A stretch of 64,000 bases of DNA, from NCBI GenBank assembly GCA_963724405.1, contig CAVRUQ010000006.1, forward strand, positions 1 to 64,000, read 5' to 3'. Of the stretch, positions 36,841 through 46,600 are shown in pieces. The stretch is from CAVQBJ01 sp963724405 (GTDB lineage Bacteria; Actinomycetota; Thermoleophilia; Solirubrobacterales; Solirubrobacteraceae). Under the pieces are notes generated by a model. That model ran no database searches and was not told the DNA's origin. It worked only from the letters and a program-made list of their open reading frames with translations. Numbering within the stretch: the first letter of the stretch is position 1; each line of letters begins with the position of its first letter. The position numbers and the translations under genes are program-made.

Positions 36841-37601
36841 TCAGACCTCAACGGTCTCGCCACGGTCGAGGAGGTGCAGGCGGTCGGCCACGCCGTTTCC
36901 CCGAAACGCGGCCCGTCGCTCATCGGCACCTTGGGTGAAGTGCGTCCAGCCCTCAAAGCGCAACGGGATCACGACTCGTGCCCCGAGCACTATCGCGGCT
37001 TCGGCCGCGCGGTCCGACGACAACGTCAGGTAGGCGCCGTCAAAGCGCCCGGTGAGCTGCACGGCGCCCGCGAAGAGGATCGCCACATCGACTGGGCCGA
37101 CGCGGTCGAAGATCTCTCGCACGATGTCCAGCGAGGCGTTGTCGCCCGAGACATAGACCGTCGGCAGGTCGTCGCCAGAAAGCAGAAAGCCGATCACGGG
37201 CCCGGTGACCTGCTCGCTGCCGGGAGGCCCGTGCGGGGCTGGAAGGGCGGTCAACACAACGCGCCCTCCGTCGGGACGATCGAGCACCACGGTCTCCCAC
37301 GTGTCCAGTCCAATCACGTCTGCGCCCAGGCGCTCGGCGCCGGCGCTCGTCGTGAACACTCGCAGGCGGCGAGCACGAGCTCGCGTCCGGCCGGGTCGAG
37401 GTTGTCCGCGTGGTGGTCGTGGGACACGAGCACGACGTCGACGGGGCCGAGTTCCTCAACCGCAACAGCGGGCCCGGTCGTCTTGACCAGACCGCCGTAC
37501 TCGCCGGGTGGGGAGAAGGTCGGATCGATGAGCCAGCGCAGGCCGCCGTGCTCGAGAACGGCGGTGGGACCGCCAACGAGGCGGACGCTCAGCATGCTCA
37601 C
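36841..37601 (-). pseudogene. MBL-fold metal-dependent hydrolase (UlaG-like), frameshifted
   Basis: The first frame (GTG 37601) carries the core MBL motif SHDHHADNLD and the strand LRWLIDPTF; it is lost near 37,358. The next frame continues FTTSAGAERLGADVIGL, PAPHGPPG, YVSGDNAS, down to VIPLRFEGWTHF and a stop at 36,841. Joined length of about 253 residues is normal for UlaG-like MBL hydrolases. All metal-binding motifs exist across the two frames, so a single base error would restore it. Confidence 0.8.
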
Positions 37602-37689
37602 GGGGCTCCTCTCGGGCTCGCTGGTAAGACGCGCGATCGTATCGACGGCGCCGCGAAGCTTGCGCCGGCTGTGGCCGGCGGCGGGCGTC

Positions 37690-39654
37690 TCAGAGCGGCG
37701 CGCCGACCGACCCCTCGTCGCGCAGCCCGATCGGCGCGCGCAGGATCGCGTCCGGGATCCCGAAGGCGTCGACGAGCAGCTCGGAGTGCGCCATGACCTT
37801 GTTGGCGAGGCGGTTGACCTCGCGGCGTAGCGACTTGCAGCGGGCCGCCGTGAGGCGCCCCTGGCTCTGGAAGAAGCCGGTGTCGGCCTCGATGTTGCTC
37901 AACGCGTAGAGGTCGCATACGAGGTTGAGCGCATGCTTGACCTGGACGTCGTCGCAGTCCTCGATCGCGCGGATGAACGCGGTCAGCACGACAAGCTCGA
38001 CGTGCGCCCGCGCGGCGTCGACGGCGTGGTCGGCGACCGCGCGAAACACCTCGAACGGGTCGTAGCCATCGGACAGGCCGCGACGGAAGCGGTTCGCGAC
38101 CGCCGCGACGACGTTGCTCTCGCGCCATTTGAAGAGGTCGAGTTGGTGGTCTCGGTCGAGCCAGTTCTCGGTCGCGCTGTGGGTCGGTACGGCGTCGGTG
38201 AGCGCCTGCCCGATCTTGCGCGCGGACAACCGCGAGATGATCGTCTCGACGGCCTGGCCGGCCACGAACGACACCATCTCCGCCGGTCCGAGCCCGCCGA
38301 AGTCGTGCGCGTAGTCCGTCAGCAGGCCGCGCGCCGTGAGCAGGATCAGCACGGTGTTGTCGCCCTCGAAGGTGGTGAAGATGTCGACGTCGGCCTTCAG
38401 CGCCGCAAACCGGTTGACCGAGAGGTAGCCCGCGCCGCCGCAGCACTCGCGGCACTGCTGGATCGTGTCGATCGAGTGCCAGGTCGCGACGGCCTTCATC
38501 CCGGCCGCGAGCGACTCGAGCTGGCGTCGCTCACGATCGCTCGCCTCGGGGTTCGAGATCACGGCTCCGAACAGCGCGGTCAGCTCCTGCTGGGCGAAGT
38601 GCAGAGCGAACGTCTTCGCCAGCCGCGGCATCAGGCGACGCTGCTGGGTTCGGTAGTCGAGCACCGGGACCTCCATCGATCCGGCGGGACCGAACTGGCG
38701 CCGGCGCAGCCCGTAGCGGGTCGCGATCGTGAGCGCCGTCTTGGCGGCGCTGATCGACGCGGCCGAGATGCTCACGCGGCCCTGCACGAGCGTGCCGAGC
38801 ATCGTGAAGAAGCGCTTGTTGGGGTTCGCGATCGGGCTCTCGTAGCGGCCGCTCGGGGTGACGTCGCCGTACCGGTTCAGGAGCGCCTCGCGGGGGACGC
38901 GCACATCGCGAAACCAGATGATGCCGTTGTCAACGCCGTTGAGGCCGAGCTTCTCCCCGCAGTCCTCGATCTCGATTCCGGGCAGGACGCTGCCGTGCTC
39001 GTCGCGCAGCGGCACGATCAGCGCGTGGACGCCGTGTGACTCGCCCTCGACGATCAGCTGCGCGAACACCGCCGCCATGCGACCGTGACAGGCGGCGTTG
39101 CCGATGAACTCCTTGCGTGCCCGCTCGACCGGAGTCGTGACGACGAACTCGTGCGTCTCGGCGTCGTACGTGGCGGTCGTCTCGAGCTGCTGGACGTTCG
39201 AGCCGTGACCGGTCTCGGTCATCGCGAAGCAGCCGGGGATCTCCAGGCGCATGATCGCGCCGAGGTAGCGCTCGTGGTGGCGCTCGGTCCCGAGGTGCTG
39301 CACCGCCCCACCCCACAGCCCGAACTGGACGCCGACCTTGACGAGCAGCGAGAGATCGCCGTAGGCGAGCGTCTCGAACATGGCGACCGCTGCAAGCGGG
39401 TTGCGCTGCCCGCCCACCTCCTTCGGGAAGCCGTACGCCGGTAGGCCCGCTCGCGCCAGCGCCTCGCACCAGGCGAGCACCTGCTCCCGGTACGCGGCGG
39501 TGGGCATCGCAACCGGCGGCGTGAACTCGGGCCGGGAGAGGAGCTCGCGCACGCGTTCGCGCACCTCCGCCTGGTCGCCGTCGAGCTGGTGCTGCAGGAC
39601 CGTGGGGTCGAACCAGTCGATCTCGGGCACGGTGACCGCCATCGCGCCAAGCAT
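37690..39654 (-). CDS. Acyl-CoA oxidase / acyl-CoA dehydrogenase-like flavoenzyme
   Basis: 654 residues, the length of acyl-CoA oxidases (about 650) rather than short dehydrogenases (about 380). The FAD/substrate loop reads CFAMTETGHGSNVQQLETTATYD, then GNAACHGRMAAVFAQL, and the C-terminal half has QQCRECCGGAGYLSVNR and DIFTTFEGDNTVL, where the catalytic Glu lies. It catalyses alpha,beta-desaturation of acyl-CoA, first step of beta-oxidation, possibly with O2 as acceptor. GGGAG is 6 nt before ATG 39654. The C-terminus lacks a peroxisomal or membrane signal. Confidence 0.9.
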   Translation of the reverse strand: MLGAMAVTVPEIDWFDPTVLQHQLDGDQAEVRERVRELLSRPEFTPPVAMPTAAYREQVLAWCEALARAGLPAYGFPKEVGGQRNPLAAVAMFETLAYGDLSLLVKVGVQFGLWGGAVQHLGTERHHERYLGAIMRLEIPGCFAMTETGHGSNVQQLETTATYDAETHEFVVTTPVERARKEFIGNAACHGRMAAVFAQLIVEGESHGVHALIVPLRDEHGSVLPGIEIEDCGEKLGLNGVDNGIIWFRDVRVPREALLNRYGDVTPSGRYESPIANPNKRFFTMLGTLVQGRVSISAASISAAKTALTIATRYGLRRRQFGPAGSMEVPVLDYRTQQRRLMPRLAKTFALHFAQQELTALFGAVISNPEASDRERRQLESLAAGMKAVATWHSIDTIQQCRECCGGAGYLSVNRFAALKADVDIFTTFEGDNTVLILLTARGLLTDYAHDFGGLGPAEMVSFVAGQAVETIISRLSARKIGQALTDAVPTHSATENWLDRDHQLDLFKWRESNVVAAVANRFRRGLSDGYDPFEVFRAVADHAVDAARAHVELVVLTAFIRAIEDCDDVQVKHALNLVCDLYALSNIEADTGFFQSQGRLTAARCKSLRREVNRLANKVMAHSELLVDAFGIPDAILRAPIGLRDEGSVGAPL

Positions 39655-39708
39655 ATGTGCTCCCGTCCCGCGCGCGCCAGAACCGCCGCCGCGTGCACGG
39701 GCGCGTTG

Positions 39709-40122
39709 CTACCCGGGGAACGGCACCAGCGGCGAGCGGTCTCCCACGGACCATCGGTGTCCGAACGGATCGGTGAAGCCCCCTTGGAGATGGGTCCCCC
39801 AAGGCGTCTCGTGCTCCCTCGGAGGGTCGACCGCCGCCGCCCCCGCTGCGGCAGCCTGATCGATCAAGCGACCCGGCTCATCGACGAAGATCTCGATCCG
39901 CGTGGTGGTCAGGCCGACATCGCTCGGGCTCGGCTCGGTCGTCCGTCCCGGCACAGCCTCGTGGATGAAGAACGGGGCGCCGCCGATGTGTAGCCCTGCG
40001 ACTCCGCCGAGGTCCCACAGCTCGGCCGCGCCAAGTGCCGCCTTGTACCACCCGACCGCCGCAGCAGCATCGGAAACGATCAACATCACCGAGACAACCG
40101 GGGGCTTGGTCTCACTGGTCAT
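39709..40122 (-). CDS. VOC-superfamily (glyoxalase/PhnB-like) protein
   Basis: 137 residues of the vicinal-oxygen-chelate fold: SVMLIVSDAAAAVGWYKAALGAAELWDL, then IEIFVDEPGRLIDQAAAAGA and WGTHLQGGFTDPFGHRWSVGDR. The DPFGHRW motif is typical of PhnB/antibiotic-resistance-like members. Exact role unknown. It lies 54 bp upstream of the acyl-CoA oxidase gene and may be co-transcribed with it. Confidence 0.82.
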   Translation of the reverse strand: MTSETKPPVVSVMLIVSDAAAAVGWYKAALGAAELWDLGGVAGLHIGGAPFFIHEAVPGRTTEPSPSDVGLTTTRIEIFVDEPGRLIDQAAAAGAAAVDPPREHETPWGTHLQGGFTDPFGHRWSVGDRSPLVPFPG

Positions 40123-40225
40123 GACTCACGCTGCGGCGACAGGTTACCGTCGCCACCGGTTCCGCCCGAACGCACGCCCTGCCAACGCCGCGCCGGCGCT
40201 GTCCTGCTCGGAGCGAGGGCGAGCA

Positions 40226-40272
40226 CCGCGCCGAACCCCCGGTTTCGCGTGCGCGATGGGGGTTCGGCGCGG
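40226..40272. terminator. 15-bp hairpin between two leftward genes
   Basis: CCGCGCCGAACCCCC pairs perfectly with GGGGGTTCGGCGCGG around a 17-nt loop, 16 bp past the stop of the secreted-protein gene. It probably terminates that transcript. Confidence 0.7.
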
Positions 40273-40288
40273 TCGCGTGCGCGACGTC

Positions 40289-41902
40289 CTACCGCTCGTC
40301 GCCCTGCTGGGAATGGGTTCCGGGCGTGAACGAGACCCCGCGGAGCACCTCGCCGAACCTCGCCGTGCGGAGGGTCACGAAGCGCTCCCACGGCTGCGGC
40401 GCCGTCGCGTTGAGCGGGTCGCTGATCGCCACGAGCTTGTCGGGGTCGGCGCCCTGGTCGCCGCCGCCGCTGACCGTCGAGGTCACCGCCCAGATCGTCG
40501 CCGTTCCGTCGCGACCGACCTGTCCCGTCAGGCCGCGGAGGCCGTCGGTGGCGGGGGACCACGGAAGGCCGGTACCCGCGTTGATGCCGGTCGGGTAGCC
40601 GGGGATCGTGTAGGGCTGCCCGAGGTTCAAACCGTTCTGCAGCGTGTAGGCGAGGTTCCACTGGCCGGTGCTCGAGTCGAACACCCACTTCTCGAGCCCA
40701 GCCGCCGGCTGCGCGGCCGCGGTCGCGTTCGTGTACTGCCCGGTCGTGCTCGAGTAGGTGTTGTCGCCGCTGCCCTCGTCGGCGAGGTACAGCGTGTCCG
40801 CGTTCGCGAACCACATGCCGAACGGGAACATCGTGGTCGACGTGGCCAGGTTCGTCGGGAAGCCCTTGAGGATGCACATGTTGTTGGGCTTGAGGCCCTG
40901 GGTCGTCAGCACCGTCGGGTCATACGAGAGCGGCGCGGTGGGCAGCGGCGCGCCCGGCTGTGGCAGCCCGACGCCGTTCGGGCACGCCTTGCCCGTGGTG
41001 TCGACGAAGTACACGGTGTTGATCCCGTTGCCTCCGCTGCCCTTGGTGTAGTAGACGACGTTGTTGGAGATGGTGATGCCGCGGAAGTTGGTGTCCTTGC
41101 TGAACTTGTCGTGGGGCAGGCCGAGCTGCGTGATGTTGAAGCTTCCGAGCGGGGTCGGCAGGCCCGGCAACTGGTCGGCCTCCGGCAGCGACGACGGCGT
41201 GACGAACTGCGCGCCCGTGCCGAGGATGACGCCGGCCGGCGGCACCTTGCTCTGCCCGGCATTGCCGGCCGCGTAGATCAGATCGTTGCCGTTCTCGTCG
41301 TTGGTGATCGCCGCGCGACCGTTGTCGCCGCTGAAGGCATTCGTCCTCGTGAAGGTGAAGTTGCCGTCGCGATCGAGCTGCGCGACGACACGGTAGTAGG
41401 CGCCCGTGACCGGGTTGCCCGGGTCGATCACGCCGGGGGTGTTGGCGTTCGAGACGTCGATCGTGGCGGGGGCGGCGTCGTAGCCCACGAACGACACGTA
41501 CTTTCCTTCCGGGCTCAGATTGAGCGCCAGTTCGGACTTCGACGAGAAGCTCGTCACGAACTGGTCGTCGGGAACCGGGATCGTCGAGACCGGCCAACCC
41601 CACGGCGTCAGCTCGTCGAGAAATGCCTTCGAGGTGATGCCGAAGTTCGGGTCCGCGGAGTCGTTGTTGAACACGAACGGGTAGTCGCCGCCGGCCGAGG
41701 CGGGCACGCAGTTGGTCGTGCAGCCGGGCGGCAACTCGGTGACGCCCTGCTGGATGTTCGCCGTGTCGTAAACGCTGGTGCTCACGAGCAGATTGCCCGG
41801 CTCAAGGAATCCGTCGTGACCGTTATCCGCCTGTGCGGGTGCGACGATCAGGGCGCCCAGACCAACGGTGAGGGCCAGCCCGCGAGCGATGCCGGTGCGC
41901 AT
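40289..41902 (-). CDS. Secreted protein of unknown function
   Basis: 537 residues from ATG 41902, preceded by GGAGGAGGAG. A signal peptide ends near APAQADNGHDGF. The mature protein has several propeller-like strands (GLHP- and YLADEGSGDN-type turns), LVSTSVYDTANIQQGVTELPPGC near the start, and TSTVSGGGDQGADPDKLVAISD near the end. It fits a family of large secreted bacterial proteins, probably a beta-propeller, for which I know no function. Two Cys near residue 60 and two later ones may pair. Confidence 0.75.
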   Translation of the reverse strand: MRTGIARGLALTVGLGALIVAPAQADNGHDGFLEPGNLLVSTSVYDTANIQQGVTELPPGCTTNCVPASAGGDYPFVFNNDSADPNFGITSKAFLDELTPWGWPVSTIPVPDDQFVTSFSSKSELALNLSPEGKYVSFVGYDAAPATIDVSNANTPGVIDPGNPVTGAYYRVVAQLDRDGNFTFTRTNAFSGDNGRAAITNDENGNDLIYAAGNAGQSKVPPAGVILGTGAQFVTPSSLPEADQLPGLPTPLGSFNITQLGLPHDKFSKDTNFRGITISNNVVYYTKGSGGNGINTVYFVDTTGKACPNGVGLPQPGAPLPTAPLSYDPTVLTTQGLKPNNMCILKGFPTNLATSTTMFPFGMWFANADTLYLADEGSGDNTYSSTTGQYTNATAAAQPAAGLEKWVFDSSTGQWNLAYTLQNGLNLGQPYTIPGYPTGINAGTGLPWSPATDGLRGLTGQVGRDGTATIWAVTSTVSGGGDQGADPDKLVAISDPLNATAPQPWERFVTLRTARFGEVLRGVSFTPGTHSQQGDER

Positions 41903-42034
41903 TAGATCTCCTCCTCCGACGATGTTGGAAGCGCGGTCAACGTACACACGCCCCTGCACAAGCTCGTGACGATCCGGTGATCGCTCAGGCGCCCGCGGTT
42001 GGCCACCCGGCATAGCGCAAGCTCCGCCCCGCCG

Positions 42035-42532
42035 CTACCGGCACGACGCCGCGCGCGCTCGCTCGAGGTTCGCCCTCAGGCGCTCGGCGTCGCCGACGTA
42101 GACCGACCCGCTGCCGTCTCGCAGCAGCCGTTGCAGGCTGGCCAGCCCACATACGTAGACGGGCACATTCGCGCGCAGCAGCTCGACGAGATCTCGTATG
42201 GCTTGACGGTTGGTCGCGACCGCGGCGCGGTCGGGGCGAACGGTCCAGGCGCCGCGGGGATGGTCCGCGGCGGCGAGCAGCCGCTCGAGGTTCTCGGCGA
42301 TCTGCGCGCGCCCTTCCCCGCTGGCGAGTACCGCTGCGCGCGCAGCCAGCCTTGGCGAGCCGCTCGGGTCGGCCCCGTCGGCGAGCGCTCGGTCCAGGGC
42401 GCTCGCGCGAATGCGGGCGGCGATCCGGTCCAGGCGGGTCGGGTTGAACAGCCGCTCGGCCGCCGGCTCGTACGCGGCGACAGTCGAGTGGTCGGCGGGC
42501 TCCGTCGTGCTCTGCGCGGCGCGGCTAGACAC
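42035..42532 (-). CDS. Hypothetical cytoplasmic protein
   Basis: 165 residues from GTG 42532 with GGAGG 7 nt upstream and a good promoter behind it. It is helical, Ala/Arg/Leu-rich, without signal or membrane segment. The C-terminal half (AIRDLVELLRANVPVYVCGLASLQRLLRDGSGSVYVG) recalls helical regulatory proteins but no family is assigned. It is divergent from the CGNR regulator, 68 bp away, so the two may be co-regulated. Confidence 0.65.
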   Translation of the reverse strand: MSSRAAQSTTEPADHSTVAAYEPAAERLFNPTRLDRIAARIRASALDRALADGADPSGSPRLAARAAVLASGEGRAQIAENLERLLAAADHPRGAWTVRPDRAAVATNRQAIRDLVELLRANVPVYVCGLASLQRLLRDGSGSVYVGDAERLRANLERARAASCR

Positions 42533-42567
42533 GGTGACACCTCCGTAAGCTGTTAGCCGGTGTCGGT

Positions 42568-42596
42568 AACCTACTAACTTGCTACGCTAGTGTCAA
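42568..42596 (-). promoter_or_regulatory. Sigma-70-type promoter for the leftward gene, overlapping a divergent -10
   Basis: On the minus strand TTGACA (42596-42591), a 17-bp spacer and TAGGTT (42573-42568) make a near-consensus promoter for the gene starting at 42532. On the plus strand TACGCT (42583-42588) lies inside the same spacer and could be the -10 of the CGNR gene, placing its transcription start within a few bases of the GTG at 42601. Confidence 0.6.
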
Positions 42597-42600
42597 GGAG

Positions 42601-43152
42601 GTGGCGAGCGCGATCCCTCACGACCTCGATCTGACGATCGACTACGTCAACACGCTGGACATCGAAGCCGGCACCGATGAGCTCGCGACGCCGAGCGGCC
42701 TTGGCGCTTGGCTCACGCGCCGGGGACTGCTCAGTCGCGGCGCCGCCACGCCGAGCGCCGCGGAGCTCGAGGCCGCGACGCGTCTACGCGATGCGCTCCG
42801 GGCGGTGATGCTCGAACACAACGGCGGACCGCACGACGAACACGCCGGCCGCGAACTGGACCGCGTGGCCCGGTCCGGCCAACTCGAGGTGCGGTTCGCA
42901 CCGGACGACACCGTGGTTCTGCGGCCCGCCGGCGACGATTTCGACGCCGCACTGGCCGCGCTGCTGATACCCGTCGCGCACGCCGCCCGCGACGGGTCGT
43001 GGCGGCGGGCAAAGGCGTGCCGAGCCGACGACTGCCACTGGGCGTTCTACGATCGCTCGCGCAACCGCTCGGGCACGTGGTGCGACATGACCGTTTGCGG
43101 CAACCGAACGAAGGTCCGCGCCTACCGCCGACGGGCCCCGCAGGCGCGCTGA
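42601..43152 (+). CDS. CGNR zinc-finger / ABATE-domain regulator
   Basis: 183 residues. An N-terminal ABATE-type domain (DLTIDYVNTLDIEAGTDEL) is followed by a C-terminal CGNR zinc finger: CRADDCHWAFYDRSRN and WCDMTVCGNRTKVRAYR (about 138-177), with four Cys for zinc. Proteins of this family are stress-linked DNA-binding regulators. The AAGGAGGTG word runs directly into the GTG start, so ordinary Shine-Dalgarno spacing is impossible and near-leaderless translation from the predicted TACGCT promoter is likely. Confidence 0.85.
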   Translation: MASAIPHDLDLTIDYVNTLDIEAGTDELATPSGLGAWLTRRGLLSRGAATPSAAELEAATRLRDALRAVMLEHNGGPHDEHAGRELDRVARSGQLEVRFAPDDTVVLRPAGDDFDAALAALLIPVAHAARDGSWRRAKACRADDCHWAFYDRSRNRSGTWCDMTVCGNRTKVRAYRRRAPQAR

Positions 43153-43156
43153 CCCG

Positions 43157-43543
43157 TCAGCGCGCGAGCCGGTCGGCGTGCACCCACGCCAACACGGCGC
43201 TCACCCGGCGGTTGGCCCCCGGCAGGGTCGAGACGCCAAGCGCATCGAAGATCGCCGTCGCGTGACGCTCGACCGTCTTGGTCGAGATGTGCAAGGCGAC
43301 TCCGATGGCGTCGTTGGACATTCCGGCGGCCATCAGTTCGAGCACGGCCGCCTCGCGCGGACGGAGCGAGGCGAGGGCTGCGATCGAGACGGCGGCGTCG
43401 ACCGGTTGCGATCCGGCGCCGACGTCCTGGGCCAGCGACTGTCCACGAGTGGCGAAACCGAACCTGCCCCGCGCCGGACCGGCCTCGTTCGACCTCCGCG
43501 CGGCCCCTGCGCTCAGACCCCCCAATGCGGTCCCTTCGTCCAC
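43157..43543 (-). CDS. Short LuxR-type HTH regulator
   Basis: 128 residues from GTG 43543. Only a C-terminal LuxR HTH is recognisable (about 58-105: LRPREAAVLELMAAGMSNDAIGVALHISTKTVERH). The N-terminal 55 residues are low-complexity; no receiver or ATPase domain precedes it. It may be a stand-alone output domain or the severed end of a larger regulator. It is convergent with the CGNR gene and divergent from the LamG protein gene. Confidence 0.6.
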   Translation of the reverse strand: MDEGTALGGLSAGAARRSNEAGPARGRFGFATRGQSLAQDVGAGSQPVDAAVSIAALASLRPREAAVLELMAAGMSNDAIGVALHISTKTVERHATAIFDALGVSTLPGANRRVSAVLAWVHADRLAR

Positions 43544-43652
43544 GCCGGCCGCGGCCTGGCCAGCTTGGACGTCGGATTATGAGGCATGGCGTCAAGTCGA
43601 GGGCTTTCCCTCATTGACGGCGCGTGCTTCGGGCGTAAACGTCCGGCGCCAG

Positions 43653-46600
43653 ATGCGTCACGGAGGACAGCTGTCGCTGCGCGTATCGCTCGCCGGGGCG
43701 CTCGTCTCGCTGGCGCTCGGCGTCGCGCTCGCGGCGCCGAGCTTCGCGGTCGCCGCCGGACCGCTCATCGGGCAATGGCACCTCGACGACCTCGGGTCGG
43801 GCGCAACGGCGACGGACAGCTCCGGCTCCGGAAACGACCTCGCGATCGAGAACCTGGTCAACAACCCGCTCACGCCGGGCTTCTTCGGCAACGCCTACCT
43901 GTTCGCCAACTCGCTCGACCTGCGGGTCGACGGCCACAACCTGCAGCCGGCGCAGCTCACAGTCATGGCGTGGGTGAAGTCATCGTCGCCGGGCGCGGGC
44001 ACATACATCGTGGCCGAGGGCGGCGACAGCGGATGCATGGGCGCGTCCTACGCGCTGCAGACCGGCGCGACCGGGGTGCGATTCTACGCCTGGGGCGGGC
44101 CGGGCTCGTCGGTGGCGGCCACCGCCGAGTCCTCCGGCGGCCTGTGGGACGGCAACTGGCACGCGATCGCGGGGACGTACGACGGCACCTCGGTGCACCT
44201 CTACGTCGACGGCGCCGAGGTCGGCAGCGGCATGCCCGGCCCGGTCGGGGGCATCGACTACAGCCTCTCCAACCAGGACTTCACGGTCGGCAGGTACCCG
44301 CCCCAAGGCTGCGGCGGCCTCAACTACGGCGGCGCGCTCGACGAGGTCCGCGTCTACGACCAGGCGCTTACCGCCGCGCAGATCAACCAGCTGCAGACGG
44401 CCCCGGGGCCCAATCCGCCGGTGCTCGGCGGCGGCACCACGACCACGACCTCGACCACGAGCGCCGCGACCTCGACCAGCGTCGCGACGTCCACGGCCGC
44501 AACCACGCCCGCCCGACCGCCGGCGCCCGGCCCGGCGCCGGCCATCCCCACGGCGGCGCTGAGCGCGGCGCCGACGACGATCGGGCACGACCTGGTCCTC
44601 AACGGGTCCGGCTCGAGCCGCGGCTCGAGCTACACCTTCAGCCTCGGGAGCGACGGCAGGACGGTGGCCACCTGCCCGGCCGCGGATCCGGTGCTCAACG
44701 CCGTCGTGCTGCGGCCCGTGAGCACCGTGGCCAGCGTGACCGTGCACACCGCCGCGGGCCTGAGCGCGACCGCGACGACCTCCTTCACCGTCGGCGCGCC
44801 GTCCTCGGTGCCGACCCTCACGGTGCCGAGGGGGTTCGCCACGCCCCTGCACGGCCCCGTCGCCGGGGGCCCGACCGGCCAGGTGACGGTCGCGGCGGTC
44901 CAGTGCACACCACCCGGCGGCGCGCCGGCGCCGACCGGCAAGTCGCCGCCGTCACGACAGGTCGGGCCGGGCGACGTCGCGGCGACGGAGGTCGATCCGA
45001 ACCCCTGTACGACCGAGGTGCAGATCGGAATCGTCTCGGGCCTGGGCTGCTTCAGCGAGGTGAGCGCCGCCCATCCGCTGCCGCCGGCCGAGGCGGCCCT
45101 GCTGTGCAAGTACGAGCGCACGTGCGGCATGCTCGCGCAGCTCACCACGCTCGACGAAGCCGCGGCCGTCGGCGCCGGGGCCGCCGCCGCGCACGAGAGC
45201 GCGGCGGGTGGCAGCCTGACCAACGGCCCGGTCCTGAGCGACGTCATCTACCAGTCCAACCAGCCGGTGCGCATCGACGGCGTCGAGATCGACCCGGTCA
45301 ACGGCGGCGTGATCGTGCTCGCCGCCGCCGGCCTCGCGGACACCGGCTTCTGGAAGGCGCACTCGGCCTACCTGCTCAGCTCCGACGCCGTGGTCAAGAT
45401 CGCGGGGCTGCCGGTCAGTCTGCACGTGCCCGACTACGGCGCCGCCTACAACCAGGCCAAGGGCGCGGCCAACTGCGGCCAGAGCATCGAGCAGACCGGC
45501 GACCCCGGCTGCCTCGGCCAGGTGAACCTCAGCGTGCCCAACCTGACGACCGTGCCGAGCGTCGACGGTCCGATCGACCTGTCGGTCAGCCCGCAGGACC
45601 TCGGCGTGGAGCTCGGCGAGTTCTCGATCCCGCAGAACGTCGCGCCGCTTCCGTTCCTGCCCGACCTGCCGCTCACCGGGACGGTCAAGGTGGCGCTCAG
45701 CTCGCTGGACTCCGCCTCGATGACGATCCACGTGGCGCTGCCCGGCCTGCTGAGCGACGGCAACGGCCACGGCCTCACAGGCGACACGACGCTGACGCTC
45801 ACCAACCAGCACACGCTGCAACTGGACAGCCTGCACATCCTCGTCCCGAGCCTGGCCCAGATCGGGCTCTCGAGACTGAAGAACCTCGAGTTCACGTACA
45901 TGCGCGCGAACGAGCTGTTCGACGGCAAGGCGACGATCGACCTGTCCGATGCGCTCAACGGCGTGATCAACGCCGAGCTCGCGTTCGAGCACGGCGACTT
46001 CCAGCACGCCCACGTCGACTACACGGCCAACCAGGGCGGCGGCTACGGCCCGCTCGGGCCGGGCATCTTCATCACCTACGTGGGCGCCGACCTGTTCGTC
46101 AATCCGACTCGCGTCGTCGGCGCGGCGCGGGTGTCGATCGGGCCGGCGGTGACCGCCACCGGCTGCGGCGGATTGGGAGTCGACGGCACGATCACGCTCG
46201 CGTTCGGAACGCCGTGGTCGATCGATTCGATGGGCAACGTCCAGGTCGTGTGCAACGACTTCGGTTACAACAGCATGTTCCACGCCGACGGCAACGGCAA
46301 CGTGGCCTTCGGCTTCGGCCTGGACTACCCGATTCCGGGGCTCGGCGACGCCAAGGGCGAGGTCGTCGGGCAGGTGTACAGCAACTTCTCCGACGTGTTC
46401 GAGGCCCAGCTCGACGGCGAGCTGGTCGCCAGCTTCGGCGTGAAGGAGTGCGCGGGGCCGTTCTGCGGCCACTTCGGCTTCAACGCCTCGGCCACCGGCA
46501 CGATCTCACTCGGCGTGGCTCACGGCAGGCTCGTCGGCGGCGCCGGAGTGTGCGCGAAGCTCGGCGTCACGTTCCCGGACCCGGTCGGCTTCCAAGGCTT

